From NCBI GenBank assembly GCA_018673915.1, contig JABHBK010000034.1, positions 61,647 through 125,646 of the forward strand: a DNA stretch of 64,000 bases, given 5' to 3'. Both the position numbers and the translations under genes were made by a program. The stretch comes from Nitrospina sp. (lineage in GTDB: Bacteria; Nitrospinota; Nitrospinia; Nitrospinales; VA-1). The notes beneath the pieces were generated by a model, which ran no database searches, was not told where the DNA came from, and worked only from the letters and a program-made list of their open reading frames with translations. The stretch's first letter is position 1, and each line of letters starts with the position of its first letter. Shown piece after piece: positions 18,582 to 26,569 of this stretch.

Positions 18582-20915
18582 ATGCCCATCCCATTTGGAA
18601 CAAAAAGTGAGACCCTCGAGTCATTGGAATCCATTCTTAGATCTGCAAAAATACTCCCTCAAGTTCGCTTCTCAGTAAATGAATGGCGAGGTGATCCCCC
18701 TAAGGTTATAAATCGCATCAAGCAAAACTCCTGGCTGGATATTTCACTAATTGTTCGAAGCAGTAGTTATTCTGAGGACTCGGCAAAACAGTCTTTGGCC
18801 GGACACTTTGTCTCCTGTCAATCAGTGAAAGGAGAACCCAACATTACATCGGCTGTTGAGAAAGTTATTTCATCTTTCGATGAATCTCAGGGAGAAGATC
18901 AAATTTTTGTTCAGCCGATGCTTAATAATGTCACACTTAGTGGTGTAGCTTTTACCCGTGAACCTAACAATGGTAGTCCTTATTATGTAATTAACTATGA
19001 TGACCACTCAGGCCGAACAGATACCGTTACATCTAGCCATTCCAATGAACTTAAAACTTTTTACCTTTCGAAAGAAAGTCACCTAGAGCCTGATCATAAG
19101 CTATCGACTCTCATCATATTGTTAAGAGAATTAGAGGATATCTTTGAGACTAATATCCTTGATGTGGAATTTGCAATCAATCAATCTGGCGAATTATATT
19201 TATTTCAAGTTCGTCCGCTACATCTAAAGTTCGACCATGATGTAAGCCATAAAAACCATCAGGAAGCCCTTTCACAAATCAGCTCAAAATTTGCATTACT
19301 CTCCCAACCTCACCCCTATCTTTATGGGTCAAAAACTGTTTTTGGAATAATGCCAGATTGGAATCCAGCGGAGATTATTGGAATACGACCCCGGCCTTTA
19401 TCCTTGTCTCTTTATAAAGAATTAATCACAGATAATATTTGGGCTTATCAAAGAGATAATTACGGTTACAAGAACTTAAGAAGTTTCCCTCTTTTAATTA
19501 GCTTTGGAGGTCTTCCCTATATAGACGTTCGCGTCAGTTTTAATTCCTTTATCCCTGCTGAAATTGAACATGATCTTGCGGACCGACTGGTGAACTACTA
19601 CATAGAGCGACTCCTCGAAAAGCCTACAGATCATGACAAAGTTGAGTTCGAAATCATTTTTTCCTGCTACACCATGGACCTGCCTGAAAAACTGGAATCC
19701 TTGAAGGATTTTGGGTTCAGTTCTAAAGATCTTGAATCCTTAACGTATAGCTTAAGAAACCTGACCAATCAGGTAATTCATAGTAAAGCAGGTTTATGGA
19801 AAAAGGATTCCGAAAAAATTGCTGAATTGGAGTTAAGACAATCTCACATTTCCAAGAGCACCCTTGATCCCATATCAAAAATATACTGGCTACTGGAAGA
19901 CTGCAAACGTTACGGGGCTTTACCTTTTGCTGGCTTAGCCCGTGCCTGTTTTATTGCCGTCCAACTTCTTAAATCTATGGTTAATGTCGGGGTTCTGAGC
20001 GAATCGGATTATCAATGCTTCATGAGTTCGCTGGATACAATTAGTTCACAAATGCCTTTAGACCTGTCCAACCTGGATCGACAAGTTTTTCTTGAAAAAT
20101 ACGGTCATTTACGCCCAGGAACCTACGATATCCTATCGCCAAGATATGACGAAGCGCCTGACCTATATTTTAGCAAAAGCAAAAAAACTATCTCTTCCAG
20201 CCAAGTTGATGTCTCTAAGTTCTCACTTTCTCTGGAACAGATGAACCAGCTTGAATCTCTCTTAAACAAGCACCAACTGGATCATGATGTTCTCAGCCTT
20301 TTGAATTTTATTAAAGAAGCAATAAAGGGAAGAGAATACGGAAAATTTATTTTCACAAAAAACCTCAGCAATGCAATGTCCCTTCTAACAAAATTTGGAG
20401 AAGATCTCGGCTTCTCAAGAGATGACATCTCATATGCTGATATCGGTGTAATCAAGGAACTGTATTCCTGTAGCAATAACCCTAAAAATGTTCTTCTAGC
20501 ATCCATCAACAAGGGAAAAAAGAATTACGAAATCACACGAAACATTACCCTGCCCCCTCTAATCAGCTCACAAAAAGATATTTATTGTTTCGAACTACCA
20601 GAGCAAGATCCCAATTACATCACTCTCCATAGCGTTCTGGGCCGCGTAGTTTTCGACAGCACTGGACCAGAAAATTTCCAGGGAAATATTCTCATGATTT
20701 CCAGCGCCGACCCCGGATACGATTGGATCTTTCAGCATGGAATAGGAGGTTTCATTACAACATATGGTGGCTCAAACTCTCATATGGCCATCAGAGCCTC
20801 GGAGTTAGGAATTCCCGCTGTTATAGGAGTAGGAGAAAGCCTTTACAGGAAATGGTCAGCGTGCCACACGCTAGAAATTGATTGCGCCAACCACCAGGTC
20901 AGGATCATAAGATGA
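18582..20915 (+). CDS. PEP-synthase-like ATP-dependent kinase, predicted L-glutamine kinase (Cj1418-like)
   Basis: The 777-residue protein has the three-part plan of PPDK/PEP synthase relatives. The N-terminal ATP-grasp half includes LIVRSSSYSEDSAKQSLAG near 48-66 and LDVEFAINQSGELYLFQVRP near 196-215. The middle region is not recognisable. The C-terminal phosphohistidine swivel domain has GGSNSHMAIRASELGIPAV, with the catalytic histidine at 734. The PEP-binding barrel is absent, so it is neither PEP synthase nor PPDK. C. jejuni Cj1418, with the same plan, phosphorylates the amide nitrogen of glutamine using ATP. The next two genes supply the following two steps of that pathway. Its stop overlaps the next start in ATGA. 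Confidence 0.75.
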   Translation: MPIPFGTKSETLESLESILRSAKILPQVRFSVNEWRGDPPKVINRIKQNSWLDISLIVRSSSYSEDSAKQSLAGHFVSCQSVKGEPNITSAVEKVISSFDESQGEDQIFVQPMLNNVTLSGVAFTREPNNGSPYYVINYDDHSGRTDTVTSSHSNELKTFYLSKESHLEPDHKLSTLIILLRELEDIFETNILDVEFAINQSGELYLFQVRPLHLKFDHDVSHKNHQEALSQISSKFALLSQPHPYLYGSKTVFGIMPDWNPAEIIGIRPRPLSLSLYKELITDNIWAYQRDNYGYKNLRSFPLLISFGGLPYIDVRVSFNSFIPAEIEHDLADRLVNYYIERLLEKPTDHDKVEFEIIFSCYTMDLPEKLESLKDFGFSSKDLESLTYSLRNLTNQVIHSKAGLWKKDSEKIAELELRQSHISKSTLDPISKIYWLLEDCKRYGALPFAGLARACFIAVQLLKSMVNVGVLSESDYQCFMSSLDTISSQMPLDLSNLDRQVFLEKYGHLRPGTYDILSPRYDEAPDLYFSKSKKTISSSQVDVSKFSLSLEQMNQLESLLNKHQLDHDVLSLLNFIKEAIKGREYGKFIFTKNLSNAMSLLTKFGEDLGFSRDDISYADIGVIKELYSCSNNPKNVLLASINKGKKNYEITRNITLPPLISSQKDIYCFELPEQDPNYITLHSVLGRVVFDSTGPENFQGNILMISSADPGYDWIFQHGIGGFITTYGGSNSHMAIRASELGIPAVIGVGESLYRKWSACHTLEIDCANHQVRIIR

Positions 20916-21529
20916 GCCTAATTGCCGTTTCTCATCGGGTAGATATCACCGGACTAGACGAAGAGCGTAGAAATTGTCTGGACCAACGTTGGGTCGATTA
21001 TCTGTTAGAATGCGACTTAACACCTCTCCCCATTTATAATCATATCGGTGCCGCAAAAAAACTTCTTCAAGTCTGTCCTGTATCCGGAATATTATTGACC
21101 GGTGGAAATAGTTTGGTTGAATATGGAGGCAGTGCTCCTGAACGCGATGAAACAGAAAAGTTTTTAATTGATTTTGCCATTAATAAGCAGATACCTCTAC
21201 TTGGTGTTTGTCGAGGAATGCAAATGATTCAGCATTATTTTGGTATAAAACTTGAAAAAATAGAGGGACACGTCAGGCGCGACCACAACATCGTCATCAA
21301 TCAAACCACGGTGAAAGTTAACAGTTATCATAACTTTGGGACAAAGTCTGAGAACGGAGCCTTAATTACGTCTGCTAAATCAATGGATGGAACCATTGAA
21401 GCAGTCCGCCATCCTGATTTTTCTATTGAAGGGATCATGTGGCATCCCGAAAGAAATTCTCCTTTCAAAGAGTTTGATAAGACAATTTTTAAAAACTTGT
21501 TCAGACCTAATTTAAACCGTTTACCATGA
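20912..21529 (+). CDS. class I glutamine amidotransferase-fold hydrolase, predicted gamma-glutamyl-CDP-amidate hydrolase (Cj1417-like)
   Basis: The 205-residue protein is a class I glutamine amidotransferase domain. The nucleophile is C100 in LGVCRGMQMIQHYFG, and the His-Glu pair is in MWHPERN (H178, E180). It resembles gamma-glutamyl hydrolases (the PuuD-like group). In the C. jejuni pathway Cj1417 hydrolyses CDP-L-glutamine to glutamate and cytidine diphosphoramidate. The frame is open from 20882, but ATG 20912 overlaps the stop of the preceding gene by four bases and starts MSLIAVSHRVD, the normal N-terminus. It is coupled to the next gene by another ATGA overlap. Confidence 0.75.
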   Translation: MSLIAVSHRVDITGLDEERRNCLDQRWVDYLLECDLTPLPIYNHIGAAKKLLQVCPVSGILLTGGNSLVEYGGSAPERDETEKFLIDFAINKQIPLLGVCRGMQMIQHYFGIKLEKIEGHVRRDHNIVINQTTVKVNSYHNFGTKSENGALITSAKSMDGTIEAVRHPDFSIEGIMWHPERNSPFKEFDKTIFKNLFRPNLNRLP

Positions 21530-22263
21530 GAGCAATCATACTTGCTGCAGGGCGTGGATCCCGGATGGGATCCATGACTCAGGAGAAACCCAAATGCATG
21601 ACCCTGCTATCAGGAAGGTCCCTACTTGACTGGCAACTTAAGGCATTTAGAGAAGCCGAGGTCAAAAACATAGGGATTGTCCGAGGCTATCGACCAAATC
21701 AAATTGAAGGTGACGGAGCTATTTACTTCGAGAATCCGCGCTGGAATGAAACCAATATGCTCCGGTCCTTAATGTCTGCTGATGATTGGTTAAAAAAATA
21801 TTCTTGCATTGTCAGTTATTCAGACATCGTTTTTCCTTCAGACACTGTATCCCAACTTGCTAATAGTTCGGGTGATATAGTGGTATGTAACAACATAGAG
21901 TGGCTGACCGTTTGGAAAGCACGGTTTGAAGATCCGTTGATGGATGCGGAAACCTTTCGAATCAACGATTCTGGAAAACTTCTGGAAATAGGAAAAAAGA
22001 CTAGGAAGATTGAGGACATAAAGGGGCAATTTATGGGCTTGATTAAATTCACCCCTTCCGGCTGGAAAAAATCACAAAGCCTTCTTTCCAGCCTCTCACC
22101 CTCTCAATGCGATCAAATGGACATGACCAGTTTTTTGCAGAGACTTATTCAAACCAATATTTCTATTGAGACCATCCCTATAAATGGCAGATGGTTTGAG
22201 TTTGACAACCAAAACGACTTAGAAGCATATCAAAAGATATCCGAGCAAATATCCATTTTGTAG
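21526..22263 (+). CDS. nucleotidyltransferase, predicted CTP:phosphoglutamine cytidylyltransferase (Cj1416-like)
   Basis: The 245-residue protein is a GT-A-fold nucleotidyltransferase. It has the signature AAGRGSRMG at residues 7-15 and the lysine-containing EKPKCM at 20-25. SYSDIVFPSD near 97-106 and an acidic FEFDNQNDL near the end are candidate metal ligands. This subgroup includes choline-phosphate cytidylyltransferases and C. jejuni Cj1416, which couples CTP to N-phosphoglutamine. The neighbours favour the second role. It overlaps the amidotransferase gene by four bases. The sulfotransferase-like gene follows after 23 bases. Confidence 0.75.
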   Translation: MRAIILAAGRGSRMGSMTQEKPKCMTLLSGRSLLDWQLKAFREAEVKNIGIVRGYRPNQIEGDGAIYFENPRWNETNMLRSLMSADDWLKKYSCIVSYSDIVFPSDTVSQLANSSGDIVVCNNIEWLTVWKARFEDPLMDAETFRINDSGKLLEIGKKTRKIEDIKGQFMGLIKFTPSGWKKSQSLLSSLSPSQCDQMDMTSFLQRLIQTNISIETIPINGRWFEFDNQNDLEAYQKISEQISIL

Positions 22264-22286
22264 CTTAAACCGAGATACGCTAATTT

Positions 22287-23330
22287 ATGGAAGATTCTGG
22301 AAAAATTTATAATGCCATTCTGGTATCAGGTGCCCTTAACAGCGGTATGTCTGTCGTGACAGATTTGTTAAAAGAATGTGATTCCTATTTCAACCTGGAT
22401 CCACAAGATGAGAGTCGGGATGATGGCAAAGGGGCACTAAAATTTTATTTGATACAACACCCTGATGGCATCATGAATATGGAAAGCGTTTTGGTTGATA
22501 ACTGGACAGACATTAACCCCGATTATGCTATCAGAAGATTTCAAAAACTAGTTGAAGTCCTCGGGCGCCCTCACAGCAAACTATTTAGATTGGGAGGAGA
22601 TTTTAACAGCAAACTGAGTAGTCAATTTGTCAAACTATCAAACGAATATATAGACAATCTGATTGACTACACGCATCAAAGCCATAATATATTTCGAAGA
22701 ATGGAATTGAACTGGATCAACAACCTATTTCAAAAATTTAAAAACAGAATAGGCCTATCCAAAGGTTATGAAAGTCTAACAACACATATTTCCTGCCCAG
22801 GAGATTCGTTTATCCCAATAACAAGAAAATATTTTAATGATTTATTTTCCCACATCGCCGAAGGAAAAAATATAGACCATATGGTTCTTTTGGTTCCGGG
22901 AGCAATAAGCTTCCACCCTCAAAGATGCATGAATTATTTCCATTCAGCAAAATGCATCATTGTTAACCGCGATCCACGAGATATGTATTTGTCAGCCCGC
23001 GAGTCCACATATTTACCTCGAGATCTGGACCATTTTATAAAATGGTATAAATTAATGCGTGTTAAATCCCAGAAGAATGAGGAATGTGAAAATAATATTT
23101 TAAGAATACAATATGAGGATATGGTATTTAATTACGAGCATTCTATCAACAGGATATTTTCATTTTTATCTATAGACCAAAGTTCCCACTCTTTTCCCAG
23201 AAAATATTTCGACCCTGATTCATCAAAAAAGAGAATAGGTAAATGGAAAAAATACGACCGCAAAAATGAAATAGAAAAAATTTCCCATGACCTTAAGGAA
23301 TATTTATACAATGAAAACGAACTATCCTAA
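22287..23330 (+). CDS. sulfotransferase-fold protein, candidate phosphoramidate transferase
   Basis: The 347-residue protein has both nucleotide-binding signatures of PAPS-dependent sulfotransferases. The 5'-phosphate loop SGALNSGMSVVTDLL lies at about 14-28, and the 3'-phosphate-binding motif CIIVNRDPRDMYLSAR at about 222-237. The arginine usually found in the first loop (as in RSGTS) is N18 here. Sulfotransferases recognise the 3'-phosphate of PAPS. The first gene of this cluster is predicted to make a 3'-phosphorylated CDP-amidate. I therefore infer that this enzyme may transfer the phosphoramidate group from that donor. A genuine sulfotransferase remains possible. It is the last gene before the right-hand direct repeat and is markedly AT-rich. 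Confidence 0.6.
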   Translation: MEDSGKIYNAILVSGALNSGMSVVTDLLKECDSYFNLDPQDESRDDGKGALKFYLIQHPDGIMNMESVLVDNWTDINPDYAIRRFQKLVEVLGRPHSKLFRLGGDFNSKLSSQFVKLSNEYIDNLIDYTHQSHNIFRRMELNWINNLFQKFKNRIGLSKGYESLTTHISCPGDSFIPITRKYFNDLFSHIAEGKNIDHMVLLVPGAISFHPQRCMNYFHSAKCIIVNRDPRDMYLSARESTYLPRDLDHFIKWYKLMRVKSQKNEECENNILRIQYEDMVFNYEHSINRIFSFLSIDQSSHSFPRKYFDPDSSKKRIGKWKKYDRKNEIEKISHDLKEYLYNENELS

Positions 23331-23377
23331 GAAGCCACACGTGAGATCTCATTTTTGACAACTAAATCTAATTAAGA

Positions 23378-23447
23378 TGATATAGATGTTGTGGGCGCCT
23401 TTTATGACATTTAAAGCGGTAAAGTTAGCCTCACTGTTTAATCTCAA
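23378..23447 (+). repeat. right copy of 70-bp direct repeat (carbonic anhydrase 3' remnant)
   Basis: This stretch repeats 16976-17045 with four mismatches. Read in the carbonic anhydrase frame it encodes DIDVVGAFYDI and then TAA, where the intact gene has AAA. Two of the other three changes are silent and one is Ile to Val, so the segment was once under coding constraint. No other part of the gene is present here. The last 35 bases are identical to the left copy. Confidence 0.9.
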
Positions 23448-23574
23448 CACTTCACTACCCTCCCCTAACTTTATATAGTTTTCATTCCCTCCCCTCAATT
23501 GCTCTTTGATTCCCAACAGTTTTTAGTTAATTTTCCTGTTAGATTTGTAAAGTCCCCTGCCCAATAACCGTTAA

Positions 23575-23772
23575 GTATTTATAGGTCGTTATAAGAATTC
23601 CGATGAACGACCCCAGCGGGTGTGGTCCAAGGTATGCGGTTTCTTTTATCAGACAGATTTATTTTCTGAGGTGAAATGGAATGATCCTGGTCAAGTCACA
23701 ACGCAACATGAGTTTGTGGATACGCTTCCAAATCGCGAGCATGAAATTGAGGTTCTGGTGGAAACATCTTAG
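23575..23772 (+). pseudogene. coding-like remnant without an ATG
   Basis: The region between the right repeat and the CBS gene has one open frame from 23575 to the TAG at 23770-23772. It includes VWSKVCGFFYQTDLF, then HEFVDTLPNREHE and VLVETS. The composition is protein-like, but there is no ATG; the only internal start is GTG at 23620, giving 50 residues. I do not recognise it. It is probably the tail of a gene truncated when the neighbouring cluster arrived. The rest of 23331-23955 holds no gene that I can see, only two CCCTCCCCT strings near 23457 and 23488. Confidence 0.3.
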
Positions 23773-23955
23773 ACACCTTACAATTTCTCTTTGCACCAAA
23801 CACTGAACCGGTAAAGAAATACCCACTCCTTATTCTTCTTCAAGGGTATTTATCAAACTCTCCCCCACAAAAAGCTTACTTCTATTGTAATCCTCAGCCA
23901 GTTTGGTTAACCTGATTAGGCATGTCATTTTAATAGTTTTTTTCAGGTGTCGTAA

Positions 23956-25149
23956 ATGGACGAAATTCGTTTTTTCATGGAAGAATCACTAGTCACCATT
24001 GAACCGGGAGCCTCAATAAGAGAGGCAGCGCAAAAAATGCGCCACCATTCGATCAGCTCAGTCATGATAGCCGAGAATGAAAACTATTCGGGATTATTGA
24101 CAGATACTGATTTAACCCGAAAGGTTGCCGCAAAAAACCTGGACCCTGACAACACTCTCGCATCCACAATTTCCAACAACCCTATAATCGCACTGGATGC
24201 CAGCTACCCAATGGAAGAAGCCTATGAGTGCATGCGGAAAAACAATATTCGGCATCTAGGAGTGACAGAAAAAGATCAGATGATTGGAATTCTTTCAGTC
24301 AAAGACTTCGCCAACTATTTCCACAATAAATATAATCAGGAAGTAGACGAAAAAGGTGAAATTCAATATTTCATGAAAAGTTCAATATTAAATATAGAAG
24401 CTGGAGAGACCGTTCTCAATGCAGCAAAAAAAATGGCGGAACACAAGGTTGGAGCCCTCATTATCTCCGAAGCAGGAAAAGTAAAGGGTCTGTTTTCAGA
24501 GTCAGCCTTAACCATGGATATGATCGCATCAGGACGCCCATTGGCTACCACCCTCCTCTCCGAAGTATTGATTCTCAAACTGAACACCATGGACCTTAAT
24601 GAGACCATGTCGAATGCCTATCAAAAAATGCGGGAAAACAATATTCGACATCTGTCGATTTCTAACGGGAAAAAGATTGTCGGAATACTTTCCATAAAAG
24701 ATTTCGCCAACTATTACAGCTTTAAGTTTTGCCAGAATCAAAACCAGGAAAACCAAATCGGGAACTACATGAGAGAGAGTCTGGCAACCATTCCAGAAAC
24801 AACAGCCATACACAAAGCTGCCCAGCTCATGAAAGAAAAAAAAATTGGCTCTCTTTTGATAACCCAGAGTGGAGAAATAACGGGTATCGTTACAGAGGAA
24901 ATTTTCACACGCAAAGTGCTGGGAGAAAATTTAAACCCAGAAACCACCCTGGTTTCTGAGCTCATGGAAAATCCAACAACAATAAAATCTATTCAATCGA
25001 TGGACTCAGCCCTCAGTTGCATGCACAAAAATGATGTTCGCTATTTAGCTGTTACGGAAAGCAACAAGATCAAAGGAATAATTTCGCTCAAGGATTTAAC
25101 CATTTATTACAAGAATAAGTTTATAACTTCGCAAGACATCGATGAATAA
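23956..25149 (+). CDS. six-CBS-domain protein (three tandem Bateman modules)
   Basis: The 397-residue protein is three repeats of about 130 residues. Each is a pair of CBS domains, starting MDEIRFFMEESLVTIEPGA, GEIQYFMKSSILNIEAGE and NQIGNYMRESLATIPETT. Each module ends with a similar phrase (NNIRHLGVT...GILSVKDFANYF; NNIRHLSIS...GILSIKDFANYY; NDVRYLAVT...GIISLKDLTIYY). There is no attached enzyme, channel or DNA-binding domain. CBS pairs bind adenine nucleotides or related ligands, so this is likely a cytoplasmic energy or nucleotide sensor acting on a partner. The repeat similarity points to internal duplication. A CAGGTG about six bases before the ATG may be the ribosome site. Confidence 0.85.
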   Translation: MDEIRFFMEESLVTIEPGASIREAAQKMRHHSISSVMIAENENYSGLLTDTDLTRKVAAKNLDPDNTLASTISNNPIIALDASYPMEEAYECMRKNNIRHLGVTEKDQMIGILSVKDFANYFHNKYNQEVDEKGEIQYFMKSSILNIEAGETVLNAAKKMAEHKVGALIISEAGKVKGLFSESALTMDMIASGRPLATTLLSEVLILKLNTMDLNETMSNAYQKMRENNIRHLSISNGKKIVGILSIKDFANYYSFKFCQNQNQENQIGNYMRESLATIPETTAIHKAAQLMKEKKIGSLLITQSGEITGIVTEEIFTRKVLGENLNPETTLVSELMENPTTIKSIQSMDSALSCMHKNDVRYLAVTESNKIKGIISLKDLTIYYKNKFITSQDIDE

Positions 25150-25251
25150 TAAATTTGGGCAGTAATTCCCTAACTCACTAAATCCTGTTTCCGGCAATTT
25201 CCACCAACCCATTCATCACTTTAAAGGTTTGATTCTTCTTCACAAAAGTTA

Positions 25252-26046
25252 ATGAAATCTAAAAACATAGTTATTCTGACTGGAAACGATTGCCGGCATC
25301 AGTATTTCATCCACCACTTAAGTGCAGAATTCTCAATTTCCGAGATCTTTATAGAGGCAGGCAATTTCCCATCTCCTAGTTCCCAGTCAAAAGAAGAGTC
25401 CATTGCGTGGGAATGGTTTTTCCAGCGCCGAGATGATTATGAAAAAAAGCTAGTCAAAAAATCAGCGGAGTTAAAAGGAAAAAACGAACCCAGAACAACT
25501 TATCTTGACCACGACGAAATTAACTCTGCACAAACAGTAGCCAAAGTTAAAAAAGCTAACCCTGGATTTTTAGCTGTATTTGGAACTAGCATTTTAAAAA
25601 AACCAATACTTAATGTGCTTCCAAACCAGTGTTTTAATTTACACATTGGTGATCCAGAGTATTACCGTGGGTCGTCCTGCAATTTCTGGCCTATTTATCA
25701 AAAAAAGCTTAATCATTTATCAGCAACCATACACAGGATTGATCAAAATATTGATACAGGTGAAATTCTGTCCAGGCAGGCTGTCACCTTGCAAAAAAGC
25801 GACAATGAGCAGACATTACTTCTTAAACCGCTCATATTAGGAACAAAGTTGATGATAAAAATAATCAAACAATGGCAAGGCGGACTCCTTCAATCTTTTC
25901 CTCAGAATAAAACCGGGAAATTATATAAAAAGGCCGATTTCAATCCTGAAGTAATATTAAAGTTTAAACAGATGGTAGAATCAGGAGAGTTGAATACCCT
26001 AATTCAAGCTAGCAGTGTTAAGACGTTGGCAGGAATAGAATTATAA
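25252..26046 (+). CDS. formyltransferase-family protein
   Basis: The 264-residue protein matches the 10-formyltetrahydrofolate-dependent formyltransferase fold. Its core has VFGTSILKKPILNVLP, NLHIGDPEYYRGSSCNFWPI (near 128-147) and IDQNIDTGEIL (near 163-173), giving the Asn-His-Asp catalytic set. The C-terminal domain of methionyl-tRNA formyltransferase is missing. It may act on an amino sugar, amino acid or similar amine, as surface-polysaccharide formyltransferases do. It lies between the CBS gene and a small exported protein, in the same AT-rich stretch as the phosphoramidate-type cluster. There is no clear ribosome site. Confidence 0.7.
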   Translation: MKSKNIVILTGNDCRHQYFIHHLSAEFSISEIFIEAGNFPSPSSQSKEESIAWEWFFQRRDDYEKKLVKKSAELKGKNEPRTTYLDHDEINSAQTVAKVKKANPGFLAVFGTSILKKPILNVLPNQCFNLHIGDPEYYRGSSCNFWPIYQKKLNHLSATIHRIDQNIDTGEILSRQAVTLQKSDNEQTLLLKPLILGTKLMIKIIKQWQGGLLQSFPQNKTGKLYKKADFNPEVILKFKQMVESGELNTLIQASSVKTLAGIEL

Positions 26047-26095
26047 CCAGACTATATCCATTGATAACCTGGCTAAGCCAATAGCAAACCAATTC

Positions 26096-26554
26096 ATGAA
26101 AAACTATTCACTATTTATCTCAGTTACGACCTTGATGCTTAGCTTCTTAGGCTTTGCCTTGGCTCAGGAAACTATTAATGAAAAGTTTGTAAATATCGGG
26201 CAGATAAGTATTTCAAACTTGTATTCTTTACCCGAAAAAACCAATTCCATTGTATTCAGAATTAGAAACAATTCGTCACGCACTATAAGCCATATATTTG
26301 GCTGGGTATATCAGTTCGATAAAACTACTAATAAAGTAGGAAAGAATTATGTACTTCTAAATAATCCTCATAAGGGGGGAAATATTATCAAAGGAAAACC
26401 ACACAGGCCGAGAACGGTTGCCGAGTGGAGCTTCCCCCTGGTGCGCGAACCATTCATTGCCAACCAGGAAATTGACTACACCTTGCGAGTCCATCCACGA
26501 TCAATATTTTTTGCTAATGTAGAGACAGCGGTCGAACCTCCCCCAAATCCCTAA
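26096..26554 (+). CDS. small exported protein of unknown function
   Basis: I do not recognise this 152-residue protein. It has a clear signal peptide (LFISVTTLMLSFLGFALAQ) with likely cleavage after ALA. The mature part of about 128 residues looks beta-rich and includes NSIVFRIRNNSSRTISHIFG, reminiscent of extracellular Ig-like or FxLYD-type domains. It has no cysteine in the mature part and ends with a proline-rich tail (EPPPNP). It is convergent with the hybrid kinase, only 15 bases between stops. Confidence 0.6.
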   Translation: MKNYSLFISVTTLMLSFLGFALAQETINEKFVNIGQISISNLYSLPEKTNSIVFRIRNNSSRTISHIFGWVYQFDKTTNKVGKNYVLLNNPHKGGNIIKGKPHRPRTVAEWSFPLVREPFIANQEIDYTLRVHPRSIFFANVETAVEPPPNP

Positions 26555-26569
26555 AACTAATAATTAGAA

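Noticed and set aside
18582..20915. Phosphoenolpyruvate synthase or pyruvate phosphate dikinase
   Set aside because: The swivel domain with His734 ends the protein; the PEP/pyruvate-binding barrel is missing.
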